Assembly (NCBI GenBank): GCA_042862465.1
Contig: JASTVH010000008.1
Coordinates: 1 to 64,000, forward strand
Reading direction: 5' to 3'
Origin: JASTVH01 sp042862465
GTDB taxonomy: Bacteria > Pseudomonadota > Gammaproteobacteria > Pseudomonadales > Oleiphilaceae
DNA length: 64,000 bases
Shown here: positions 7,607 to 15,952 of the stretch, piece by piece
How positions within the stretch are numbered: the stretch's first letter is position 1
Layout: every line of letters begins with the position of its first letter
Program-made: the position numbers and the translations under genes
The notes under the pieces: generated by a model
Databases searched by the model: none
Seen by the model: only the letters and a program-made list of their open reading frames with translations
What the model was told of the DNA's origin: nothing

Positions 7607-10240
7607 ATGACCGAACTGCACCCTGCGCTGCGCGAAAATGTCCGAATGCTGGGGGAGATCCTCGGGGACAGCATCCGCCACCACCCAGGCCAGGACGTCT
7701 TCGACCTGATCGAGCAGGTGCGCAAGGCGGCCAAGGCCGACCGCCATCACGAAAGCGGCTCCGGGCAGAGGCTCGCGGATCTGCTGGCCGGGCTGAGCGA
7801 CGACCAGCTGGTGCCGGTGACCCGCGCGTTCAGTCAGTTCCTCAACCTGGCCAATCTGGCCGAGCAGTACCATGGCATCCGCCGCCACCGGAACGACAAG
7901 GCCGATCTCACCGTGGAGCCTCTGACGGACCTATTCGAGCGCCTGCGCAAACAAGGCATCAGCGACGACCAGCTGGTGAACACCATCACCGACCTGAGCA
8001 TGGAATTCGTCCTGACCGCACACCCCACCGAGGTCACACGGCGCACCCTGATCCTCAAATACGACGAGATGTCCGCCTGCCTGGAATCGCTGGACCGGGA
8101 CGACCTGCTGCCGATGGAAGAAGAGGCGGCCATCGAGCGCCTGCGGCAGCTGATCGCCGAGGCCTGGCATACCGACGAGATACGCCATGAGCGCCCCTCC
8201 GCCATCGACGAGGCCAAGTGGGGCTTCGCGGTGATCGAGAACAGTCTGTGGTTCGCATTGCCCAAGTTTCTGCGTTCCATGGATCAGGCCCTGAAGTCGG
8301 TGACCGGCGAGCCGCTACCGATGAATGTGGCACCCATCCGGATCGCGTCCTGGATGGGGGGCGACCGCGATGGCAACCCCAACGTGACCGCCGAGGTGAC
8401 ACGGAAGGTCTTCCTGCTCAGCCGCTGGATGGCGGCGGACCTCTACCTGCGTGACATTCAGCGGCTGCGGGCCGAGCTGTCCATGTGGGATGCCAGCGAT
8501 GAACTGCGCGCCCGGGTCGGCGATGCCCGCGAACCCTACCGGGAGGTGCTGGGCCGGCTGCGGGAACAGCTCTTCAACACCCGGGCATGGGCCGAGGCCG
8601 GCGTGAACGGTGATCACCGGGAGCCGGAAGACTGTCTGCTGCAGGACCGCGACCTGATCGAACCCCTGGAGCTGTGCTACCGCTCCCTGACCGAATGCGG
8701 CATGGGCGTCATTGCTGATGGCGAGCTGACGGACACGTTGCGCCGGGCCCATGCCTTTGGACTGTCCCTGGTCAGGCTGGATGTCCGCCAGGAGTCGACC
8801 CGTCACAGCGACGTGCTGGCGGAGCTGCTGGATTACCTGAAGCTGGGGGACTACAGCCAGTGGAGCGAGGAGGAACGCCAGGCGTTTCTGGTGCAGGAGT
8901 TGCAGAGCCGGCGTCCGCTGGTGCCGAGGGACTGGGCGCCGAGCGACCCGGTGCAGGAGGTGCTCGATACTTGCGGCGTTGTCGCGCAGCAGCCGCCGGA
9001 AGCCCTTGGCTCCTATGTCATCTCCATGGCCAGCACACCCTCGGATGTGCTTTCGGTGATCCTGTTGCTGCGTGAGAGCGGCATGCGCCATCCCATGCGC
9101 ATCGTGCCGCTGTTCGAGACCCTGGACGATCTCGACCATGCCCCCGAGGCCATCGCCAGCCTGCTGGGCAACGACTGGTACCGCAGCTATATCGGCGGCC
9201 ACCAGGAGGTGATGATCGGCTATTCCGATTCCGCCAAGGATGCCGGGCAGATGGCGGCGGCCTGGGCCCAGTATCAGGCCCAGGAAGCGCTGGCGGCACT
9301 GGCCCGGGAGCAGGGCATCAAGCTGACGCTATTTCACGGCCGTGGCGGCACCGTGGGCCGCGGTGGCGGTCCGGCCAACCGGGCGATCCTGTCGCAGCCG
9401 CCGGGCTCGGTGAACGGCAGCTTCCGCATCACCGAGCAGGGGGAAATGATCCGCTTCAAGTTCGGGTTGCCCCGGGTGGCGGAGCAGAGTTTGTCGCTCT
9501 ATACCAGTGCCGTGCTGGAAGCCACCCTGGCACCGCCACGGGCGCCGGAGAAACACTGGCGCGAGCGGATGGACTGGCTGACCGAGCGCTCCCTCAAGGC
9601 CTACCGGCAGGTGGTGCGCGAAGACGAAAACTTCGTGCCCTATTTCCGCCAGGCCACACCGGAGCAGGAGCTGGGCAAGCTGGCCCTCGGCAGCCGACCG
9701 GCCAAACGCCGCCCGAGCGGCGGTGTGGAAAGCCTGCGCGCCATCCCCTGGATCTTCGCCTGGACCCAGATGCGCCTGATGCTCCCGGCCTGGCTCGGCA
9801 GTGACATCGCCTTGAAGGAGGCGGTGGAAGCCGGCCACGAGGACGATCTCAAGGAAATGATGCAGCACTGGCCGTTCTTCAAGACCCACGTGGACATGCT
9901 GGAAATGGTGGTGGCCAAGGCGGATCTGCGCATCGCCGACTATTACGAGAAACGCCTGGTGGACCCGGAGCTGCAGCCGCTGGGCGAGCAGCTGCGCGAG
10001 CGTCTGGCCGGGTGCATCCAGCTGGTCAAGCGGCTCAAGGACGAGGAGGAGCTGCTCAGCGACGAACCGGTGTTTGCCCACTCCCTGCGCGTGCGCAATC
10101 CCTATACCGATCCGCTGCATTACCTGCAGGCGGAGCTACTGCGCCGCGACCGGAGTTCGGAGCAGGTTTCGGATACCGTGGAGCGGGCATTGAAGGTGAC
10201 CATGGCGGGGATTGCTGCGGGGATGCGGAATACAGGTTAA
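7607..10240 (+). CDS. ppc: phosphoenolpyruvate carboxylase
   Basis: Anaplerotic enzyme converting PEP and bicarbonate to oxaloacetate. The 877 residues match the bacterial family (E. coli 883). The first catalytic histidine is H139 in LTAHPTEV. The second is H577 in the glycine-rich FHGRGGTVGRGGGP, and the protein ends with the conserved RNTG. GGGGAGAGGG directly precedes the ATG. It stands alone, divergent from the small gene at 7113-7358. Confidence 0.97.
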   Translation: MTELHPALRENVRMLGEILGDSIRHHPGQDVFDLIEQVRKAAKADRHHESGSGQRLADLLAGLSDDQLVPVTRAFSQFLNLANLAEQYHGIRRHRNDKADLTVEPLTDLFERLRKQGISDDQLVNTITDLSMEFVLTAHPTEVTRRTLILKYDEMSACLESLDRDDLLPMEEEAAIERLRQLIAEAWHTDEIRHERPSAIDEAKWGFAVIENSLWFALPKFLRSMDQALKSVTGEPLPMNVAPIRIASWMGGDRDGNPNVTAEVTRKVFLLSRWMAADLYLRDIQRLRAELSMWDASDELRARVGDAREPYREVLGRLREQLFNTRAWAEAGVNGDHREPEDCLLQDRDLIEPLELCYRSLTECGMGVIADGELTDTLRRAHAFGLSLVRLDVRQESTRHSDVLAELLDYLKLGDYSQWSEEERQAFLVQELQSRRPLVPRDWAPSDPVQEVLDTCGVVAQQPPEALGSYVISMASTPSDVLSVILLLRESGMRHPMRIVPLFETLDDLDHAPEAIASLLGNDWYRSYIGGHQEVMIGYSDSAKDAGQMAAAWAQYQAQEALAALAREQGIKLTLFHGRGGTVGRGGGPANRAILSQPPGSVNGSFRITEQGEMIRFKFGLPRVAEQSLSLYTSAVLEATLAPPRAPEKHWRERMDWLTERSLKAYRQVVREDENFVPYFRQATPEQELGKLALGSRPAKRRPSGGVESLRAIPWIFAWTQMRLMLPAWLGSDIALKEAVEAGHEDDLKEMMQHWPFFKTHVDMLEMVVAKADLRIADYYEKRLVDPELQPLGEQLRERLAGCIQLVKRLKDEEELLSDEPVFAHSLRVRNPYTDPLHYLQAELLRRDRSSEQVSDTVERALKVTMAGIAAGMRNTG

Positions 10241-10308
10241 GCGTATTCCGGTGCCCTGGATCATGGCGCGTTGCTGGTGCTGTTACCCGCGTCAGTCGAC
10301 GCATGGAG

Positions 10309-10334
10309 CCCCTCTCCCGCGGAGGGGAGAGGGG
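10309..10334. repeat. hairpin of the CCCTCTCC type
   Basis: Arms CCCCTCTCC and GGAGAGGGG pair perfectly over 9 bases with an 8-base loop. The same type of element recurs at 15899-15921. It lies 68 bases after ppc and may act as a terminator. It belongs to a widespread proteobacterial intergenic repeat type. Confidence 0.65.
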
Positions 10335-10513
10335 ATGTTAAGGCTTTCGCTGGGTGGTAACGGGCTCATGATTCAGGAACGAAGGCTCAGTTGGGCGCCC
10401 CTCCCGTTTACACACCGAAACACCACGTAACGCTCTGGAACGGCTAAACTGTGATGAAAGCCCCGGTGACGTCTCGGGCGTCACTTAGACTACAGGGAAG
10501 AAGGTAAAAACAC

Positions 10514-11935
10514 ATGGCCGAATCAGAGGTGTCGACGGTGCCGATTGCTGCACGCTTGAGCCAATTCTTTAACCGCAAGGGGATCGACTATCGCTGCATC
10601 CATCATGATCGCTGCGACAGTCTGGGCGATGCCCTTGTGGCTGCGGGATTGCCGAGTCAGGATGCGGTCAAGGCGACCCTGCTGATCGACGTGAAGGGCG
10701 CCGTTCTGGCGGTGCACCCTTACCTCAGCACCATTGATACCGAAGCGGTCAACCGTCAGCTCAACCGGCAGCTGCAGCCGCTCACGCCTACCCAGTCCGA
10801 TCGTTTGTTCACCGATTGCGAAGCCGGCATGCATCCACCCATCGGCGGGGCCTATGGGGCGCCTGTGGTTTTGGACGAGCGTCTGCTCAGCGCCCAGCGT
10901 CTGGTCATGGCCAGTGGCTGTCGCTCGGCGTTGATCGAGCTGGACGGTCGCGCCTTCCGGCTGGCCATGGCCGGCAGCGCCCGGGGACGGATTTCCAGTC
11001 CCATGAGCGAGGCGGAAGCGCCCCGGGAGACCTCCGGTCGCAACCTGACACTGGACGATGTGGCCGCCAAGCTGCAGAAACTTTACCGACTACCGCCAAT
11101 GCCGGCTGTGGCGTTGCGCATCCTGAACCTGACCGCGGATCCCAATTCCTCGGCGCGGGAGCTGTCCGTGCTGATCGAGCGCGATCCCAGCCTGGCCGCG
11201 CAAGTGATGCGCTATGCCCGTTCGGCCCTGTTCAACTATCAGGGGCAGATCGATTCGGTCCAGGATGCCGTGACCCGTGTCCTCGGCTTCGACCGCGTGG
11301 CCCATGTGGCCATGGGCATTGCCGCCTCCCGGGCATTCGAGGTGCCCCGCGAGGGGATGCTGGGGCTGGATAACTTCTGGCGCCATTCGCTGTACTGCGC
11401 CTATCTCACCCAGAGCATCGCGGAGAAATCCCGCCAGGATGCCGGCATGGACAAGGGGCTGGCGTATCTGTGCGGCCTGTTGCACAACTTTGGCCTGCTG
11501 TTGATCGGCCATCTTTTCCCGCCGGAATACCGCCTGCTCAACAAGCTGCGTGAAGCCAACCCCAGCCAGCCACTGGCCCTGCTGGAGCAGCAGGTGTTCG
11601 GTATGGGCGGGGCCCAGGACATGATCGCCGTCGGCCATGGGGCCATCGGCGGCATCCTGATGAAGATGTGGCAGCTGCCCGATGCGGCCGTGAAAGCTGC
11701 GGGCATGCATCAGCGCAGTGGCTATGAGGGGGAGTTCAGTGGCTACGTGCACGCGGTGCAACTGGCCAACGCCATCCTCAAGCAGCACGGCATCGGCGAC
11801 GAATTCAACGAAACCGATCCGCTACCTCTCGCGCAAAACCTGGGTTTGCAGGAAAGCGATCTGCAGTCACTGCAGGACGCCGTCGAAGAGGCCGCCGGCG
11901 AACTGGACGCCCTGGCCAACTCCCTGGCGGCCTGA
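10514..11935 (+). CDS. YbaK/aminoacyl-tRNA deacylase-like domain fused to HDOD domain
   Basis: The 473 residues have two parts. Residues ~15-150 resemble the YbaK/ProX domain, which removes wrong amino acids from tRNA (GIDYRCIHH, VKATLLIDV, PIGGAYGAPVVLDERL). Residues ~180-400 form an HDOD domain (LPPMPAVALRILNLTADPNSSARELSVLIERDPSLAAQVMRYA, then LCGLLHNFGLLLIGH), a regulatory relative of HD hydrolases. Similar fusions occur in related bacteria, with unknown role. It might sense tRNA or an amino-acid-like ligand and pass a signal; that is inference. GAAGGT precedes the ATG. Confidence 0.8.
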   Translation: MAESEVSTVPIAARLSQFFNRKGIDYRCIHHDRCDSLGDALVAAGLPSQDAVKATLLIDVKGAVLAVHPYLSTIDTEAVNRQLNRQLQPLTPTQSDRLFTDCEAGMHPPIGGAYGAPVVLDERLLSAQRLVMASGCRSALIELDGRAFRLAMAGSARGRISSPMSEAEAPRETSGRNLTLDDVAAKLQKLYRLPPMPAVALRILNLTADPNSSARELSVLIERDPSLAAQVMRYARSALFNYQGQIDSVQDAVTRVLGFDRVAHVAMGIAASRAFEVPREGMLGLDNFWRHSLYCAYLTQSIAEKSRQDAGMDKGLAYLCGLLHNFGLLLIGHLFPPEYRLLNKLREANPSQPLALLEQQVFGMGGAQDMIAVGHGAIGGILMKMWQLPDAAVKAAGMHQRSGYEGEFSGYVHAVQLANAILKQHGIGDEFNETDPLPLAQNLGLQESDLQSLQDAVEEAAGELDALANSLAA

Positions 11936-12301
11936 TTCCCTCCCCATCTTTCCTTTATTATGCGACCAAAGGGGCATCTTGGCCTCTTTCTATGCGTTTG
12001 CGCTCCCCGTATAATGCGCCGTTTGGAGCAGTGCCAAATCAACGGCCGTCAGAGTTGTTCACGGCCCGATTGCTCCCAGACTCACTGAAATGGAGACCGG
12101 CGTGCATTGCCGGTGCGCACGGCGAAAGCAGGCCGGGGCGCGTTTCTCCTGTCACAGAATTCGAAGCGCTTGCGCCGGGTGCGTAAGCCAGGTTGACCGC
12201 AGCCAGCCTTGCGATAGTCCTGGAGCCGGCCAGGCAAGGGCGAGGGCACAGACCGGCCAACCGCCGCAGATTTCATTTAAGCGATTGGGAGTGATTCAAC
12301 C
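11936..12301. promoter_or_regulatory. intergenic region upstream of adk
   Basis: A perfect TATAAT lies at 12010-12015, with CTTTCT about 17 bases further upstream as a weak -35. This would give a long 5' leader of roughly 280 bases before adk. I see no clear riboswitch or RNA gene in the leader. Confidence 0.45.
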
Positions 12302-12955
12302 ATGCGAATCATCATGTTAGGCGCCCCGGGGGCTGGTAAGGGCACGCAGGCCCAGTTTATTTCCGAGCGTTTCGGCATTCCCCAGATCTCCACCGGGGAT
12401 ATGCTGCGGGCCGCCGTGAAGGCCGAAACCCCGCTGGGTCTGAAGGTCAAGGAAGTGATGGCGACCGGTGGTCTGGTGTCTGACGACATCATCATCGCCC
12501 TGATCCAGGACCGTATCCGCGAGCCGGATTGCAAGAACGGCTTCCTGCTGGATGGTTTCCCGCGCACCATTCCCCAGGCAGAGGCCCTGCGCAATGAGGG
12601 GATCGGCATCGACTACGTGGTGGAAATCGCTGTGGATGATGAAGAGATCGTCAAGCGCCTGTCCGGCCGTCGTGTCCATGAGGCCAGTGGCCGTGTCTAC
12701 CATGTGGACTACAACCCGCCCAAGGTCGCCGGCAAGGACGACGAGACCGGCGATGAGCTGGTCCAGCGCACCGACGACCAGGAAGACACCGTGCGTAACC
12801 GCCTGAAGATCTACCACGAGCAGACCGCGCCGCTGGTGGGTTACTACAAGGAATGGGCCGCCATCGAGCCCAAGGAAGCGCCTCAGTACGTGGCGGTTGA
12901 AGGCGTGGGCTCCGTCGAGGAGATCCGCGACAAGATTCTGGAAAAACTGCAGTAA
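12302..12955 (+). CDS. adk: adenylate kinase
   Basis: Interconverts ATP, AMP and ADP. The 217 residues include the P-loop GAPGAGKGTQ (residues 7-16), the AMP-binding stretch STGDMLRA, the FLLDGFPRT motif and a long LID (about 122-160) without zinc cysteines, as in most gammaproteobacteria. GGGA lies upstream of the ATG. tsaB follows by 66 bases. Confidence 0.97.
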   Translation: MRIIMLGAPGAGKGTQAQFISERFGIPQISTGDMLRAAVKAETPLGLKVKEVMATGGLVSDDIIIALIQDRIREPDCKNGFLLDGFPRTIPQAEALRNEGIGIDYVVEIAVDDEEIVKRLSGRRVHEASGRVYHVDYNPPKVAGKDDETGDELVQRTDDQEDTVRNRLKIYHEQTAPLVGYYKEWAAIEPKEAPQYVAVEGVGSVEEIRDKILEKLQ

Positions 12956-13021
12956 TGCGGTCACTGGCGGCCCTCGTTTGAGGGTCGTCATTCCTTTAAC
13001 AGCACCCACCCCCGGTTACCC

Positions 13022-13717
13022 ATGGCCCTGATTCTGGCGCTCGATACCACCGCAGAAGCCTGTTCGGTTGCGCTGTTGCACCACGACCAGTTGCTCGAAC
13101 GCATCGAACGGGAACCCCGTCAGCACACCCGCCGCGCCATGCCCCTGACCCGCGAACTGCTTGCCGAGGCGGGGATCACCGTCAAACAGCTTGATGCCAT
13201 CGCCTTTGGCTGCGGCCCGGGCTCCTTCACCGGCCTGCGCATCGCGGCCGGTCTGGCCCAGGGCCTGGCATTGGGGGCAGGGCTGCCGGTGATACAAGTA
13301 TCCTCCTTGGCGGCGGTGGCCCATCAGGTCTTTCGTCAGCACGCCGACGCATCCCGTGTGGCTGTGGCCTTCGATGCCCGCATGGATGAAGTCTATTGGG
13401 GCTGCTACCAGCGTGAAGGCGATGCCGTGGTGTTGATGGATGAGGAACGGGTCTGCCCGCCGGAAGCGGTATCGCTGCCGGAGGGAGAAGGCCTCTGGAC
13501 CGGCGCGGGTGACGGCTGGCGCTATCGGGCGCGGATGCCGCAAGCGGTCACGGACCGTGTCGATCCGGTGCTGGAGGAGGCCGTCCCCCTGGCAGCCGAT
13601 GTGGCCCGTCTGGGGTTGCTAGGCTGGCAGGCAGGCGAGGGCGTTGCCGCTGAACAGGCGCAGCCGGTGTATTTGCGTGACCAGGTGGCCTGGAAGAAAT
13701 TACCGGGGCGAGATTAA
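13022..13717 (+). CDS. tsaB: tRNA threonylcarbamoyladenosine biosynthesis protein TsaB
   Basis: Partner of TsaD in making t6A at position 37 of ANN-decoding tRNAs. The 231 residues show the ASKHA-fold start ILALDTTAEACSVALL and the family motif FGCGPGSFTGLRIA (about residues 62-75), followed by QGLALGAGLPVIQVSSLAA. No strong ribosome-binding site precedes the ATG, so translation may depend on the adk transcript. Confidence 0.93.
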   Translation: MALILALDTTAEACSVALLHHDQLLERIEREPRQHTRRAMPLTRELLAEAGITVKQLDAIAFGCGPGSFTGLRIAAGLAQGLALGAGLPVIQVSSLAAVAHQVFRQHADASRVAVAFDARMDEVYWGCYQREGDAVVLMDEERVCPPEAVSLPEGEGLWTGAGDGWRYRARMPQAVTDRVDPVLEEAVPLAADVARLGLLGWQAGEGVAAEQAQPVYLRDQVAWKKLPGRD

Positions 13718-13833
13718 CCAAGGCAGTGTTGCGCCCCCTGGCAATAGCGCCACTATTCCCGGCGGAGCGCGCCATGTTGTAGCGCCTGATACAGGCTCTG
13801 AAACGCTGCGAACTTTTATTAAGGGACACTAGC

Positions 13834-14631
13834 ATGGAACTGTGGCAAACCGTGGCCCTGGCCATCATTCAAGGCATTACCGAATTTCTTCCCATCTCCA
13901 GCTCCGCCCACCTGATTCTGCCTTCCCAGGTGTTGGGCTGGCCGGACCAGGGGCTGGCGTTCGACGTGGCCGTACACGTGGGCACGCTGCTGGCCATCAT
14001 GCTCTATATGCGCCGTGACCTGACCCGCCTGACCGTGGGCTGGTGTCGCGATACGGTGCAGGGCCGCCTCTCCGAGGACAGCCGCCTGGCCTGGGCGATT
14101 ATCCTGGCCACCATTCCCGCCGGCGTGGCCGGACTGCTGTTGAACGACTGGATCGAAGCCAACCTGCGCTCGGGGCTGGTGATTGGTACCACCACCCTCG
14201 GCTTTGGTGTGGTGCTCTGGTGGGCGGATCGGCATGGCAGCCGTTCGGGCCGGCTGGTCGATATGGGCTGGCGGGCCGCCCTGATCATTGGTCTGGCGCA
14301 GGCCCTGGCCCTGATTCCCGGCACCTCGCGTTCGGGGATCACGATGACGGCGGCACTGTTGCTGGGGTATGACCGGGCCGCTTCGGCGCGTTTTTCCTTC
14401 CTGCTGTCGGTGCCGCTGATCATTGCCGCGGGACTGCTCAAGGGCAAGGAAATGCTGGAAACCGGAACCGTCGCCCAATGGGAAACCATCGCCATCGGTA
14501 CCGGGCTGGCGTTTGTCAGTGCCCTGGCCTGTATTCACCTGTTCCTCTCTTTCCTGGAGCGGATTGGGTTTACCCCCTACGTCATTTATCGGTTGGTGTT
14601 GGGCGTCGTTTTGTTGGCACTTTTCCTATAG
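13834..14631 (+). CDS. uppP: undecaprenyl-diphosphate phosphatase
   Basis: Inner-membrane phosphatase that recycles the lipid carrier for peptidoglycan and other polymers; it also gives some bacitracin resistance. The 265 hydrophobic residues hold the two family motifs: GITEFLPISSSAHL (about residues 11-24) and PGTSRSGIT (about 160-168). Around eight membrane segments are visible. AAGGGA lies 9 bases ahead of the ATG. Confidence 0.95.
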   Translation: MELWQTVALAIIQGITEFLPISSSAHLILPSQVLGWPDQGLAFDVAVHVGTLLAIMLYMRRDLTRLTVGWCRDTVQGRLSEDSRLAWAIILATIPAGVAGLLLNDWIEANLRSGLVIGTTTLGFGVVLWWADRHGSRSGRLVDMGWRAALIIGLAQALALIPGTSRSGITMTAALLLGYDRAASARFSFLLSVPLIIAAGLLKGKEMLETGTVAQWETIAIGTGLAFVSALACIHLFLSFLERIGFTPYVIYRLVLGVVLLALFL

Positions 14632-14723
14632 GGGAATGGGTCAAACGCCTACAATTCGTAACTGGCGATGAACTTATCAGGCTGGCTATACTCCAAGCAC
14701 GGAACAAAATCTGACCAGCGACC

Positions 14724-15047
14724 ATGATCAGCAATACTACCCAGACGTTGCCCATTCTGATCCAGCCGGAACGCCCCACCGACAGGCGTGATCCGGTACC
14801 CCTGCGTCCGGATTCCGGCCAGCGCCAGGGGGAATACCGTCAGGGCGGCAATACCACGGTGGATCAGGCGGCGTTGCAGCGACGTGTCGAGGCCCGTTCC
14901 GAAGCCCGCAAGGCGCAGCTGGAACGTTTCGACGCCGATTCCCTGCCGCCGCGCCAACGCCAGGCGCTGGATGCCTACAACCAGGTGGCCTCCCAGCGGG
15001 AAGACAATGGCGACTCGGAACTGGCCAAGCTCGATCTTTTCGTTTGA
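14724..15047 (+). CDS. hypothetical charged protein upstream of rsmJ
   Basis: The 107 residues are hydrophilic, rich in Arg, Gln, Asp and Pro, with a helical stretch (QAALQRRVEARSEARKAQLERF) and a C-terminus ending LAKLDLFV. No membrane segment, signal or known domain. The stop codon TGA shares its last base with the start of rsmJ, so the two are probably translated together. The tight coupling is the main evidence that this is a real gene. Confidence 0.6.
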   Translation: MISNTTQTLPILIQPERPTDRRDPVPLRPDSGQRQGEYRQGGNTTVDQAALQRRVEARSEARKAQLERFDADSLPPRQRQALDAYNQVASQREDNGDSELAKLDLFV

Positions 15048-15853
15048 TGTCCCTGCCTTCTGATCCCCGTTTTGCCGTGGCCCTTCATGCGGAGGCCGGG
15101 CTTGCCTCCAAACCCTTTATCGAGCTGGCCGGAAAGCTCATGCTGCCTTTTCTGGGAGAGGTCGACCCGCGTCGCTGCGAGGCGGCGGACGTGCTGCTTC
15201 TGGGCATGGCGGAAGGGTTGTCGCTGGTGGCGACCGGCAAGAAACAGCCCGGCCCGGTGCGCTGTGAATTCGTGCGCGGCAAGGCGGATTTTCGGCGCAA
15301 GCATGGTGGTGGACGCGGTCAGCTGATTGCCAAGGCGGTCGGGGTGGGGCGGACTCAGGCCCCCTTGCGGGTACTGGATGCCACTGCCGGGTTTGGGCAG
15401 GACGCCTTCGTGCTGGCGGGACTGGGATGCCACATGACGCTGCTGGAGCGTTCACCCGTATTGACGGCGCTGCTGCGGGACGGACTGGAGCGGGGCGCGC
15501 AATCGGGCGCGGTCGCCGAAGTGGTCGCGCGCATGCCGCTGATCAACGCGGACGCCCGGGACTGGCTCGCCGATCCGGCCACGCCGCAGTTCGACGTGAT
15601 CCACATCGACCCCATGTTTCCGCACCGGGACAAGAATGCCCAGGTCAAAAAGGAAATGCAGCTGCTGCGGCCTCTGGTCGGGGACGACGAAGATGCTGAT
15701 GACCTGCTGGATCTGGCCCTGGCCAAGGCGCGCTACCGGGTGGCGGTCAAGCGCCCGCGCCTGGCGCCGGTACTGGCCGGCCAGGAACCAGACCTGAAAC
15801 TGGACGGCAAAAGCTGCCGCTACGACGTCTATACCTTGCAGGGCATGCGGTAG
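15047..15853 (+). CDS. rsmJ: 16S rRNA (guanine-1516-N2)-methyltransferase RsmJ
   Basis: SAM-dependent methyltransferase acting on G1516 of 16S rRNA. The ATG at 15047 overlaps the previous stop by one base and gives 268 residues starting MSLPSDPRF. The SAM motif VLDATAGFGQDAFVLAGLG (about residues 108-126) and the catalytic motif HIDPMFP near residue 187 are the RsmJ signatures. A TTG at 15044 would add one residue. Confidence 0.9.
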   Translation: MSLPSDPRFAVALHAEAGLASKPFIELAGKLMLPFLGEVDPRRCEAADVLLLGMAEGLSLVATGKKQPGPVRCEFVRGKADFRRKHGGGRGQLIAKAVGVGRTQAPLRVLDATAGFGQDAFVLAGLGCHMTLLERSPVLTALLRDGLERGAQSGAVAEVVARMPLINADARDWLADPATPQFDVIHIDPMFPHRDKNAQVKKEMQLLRPLVGDDEDADDLLDLALAKARYRVAVKRPRLAPVLAGQEPDLKLDGKSCRYDVYTLQGMR

Positions 15854-15898
15854 CTCCGTCCTCAACGGCCCTCCTGCTTCGCCGCCGCGCCAAACATC

Positions 15899-15921
15899 CC
15901 CTCTCCCCTGGTGGGAGAGGG
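15899..15921. terminator. hairpin between convergent rsmJ and plsB
   Basis: Arms CCCTCTCCC and GGGAGAGGG pair perfectly around a 5-base loop, with a further partial copy of the right arm at about 15925. It is the same repeat type as 10309-10334 and sits at a convergent gene junction, so it may terminate both genes although no strong T-run follows. Confidence 0.55.
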
Positions 15922-15952
15922 TCAGGGAGAGGGGGAAGCCCCCAGGCACTTG

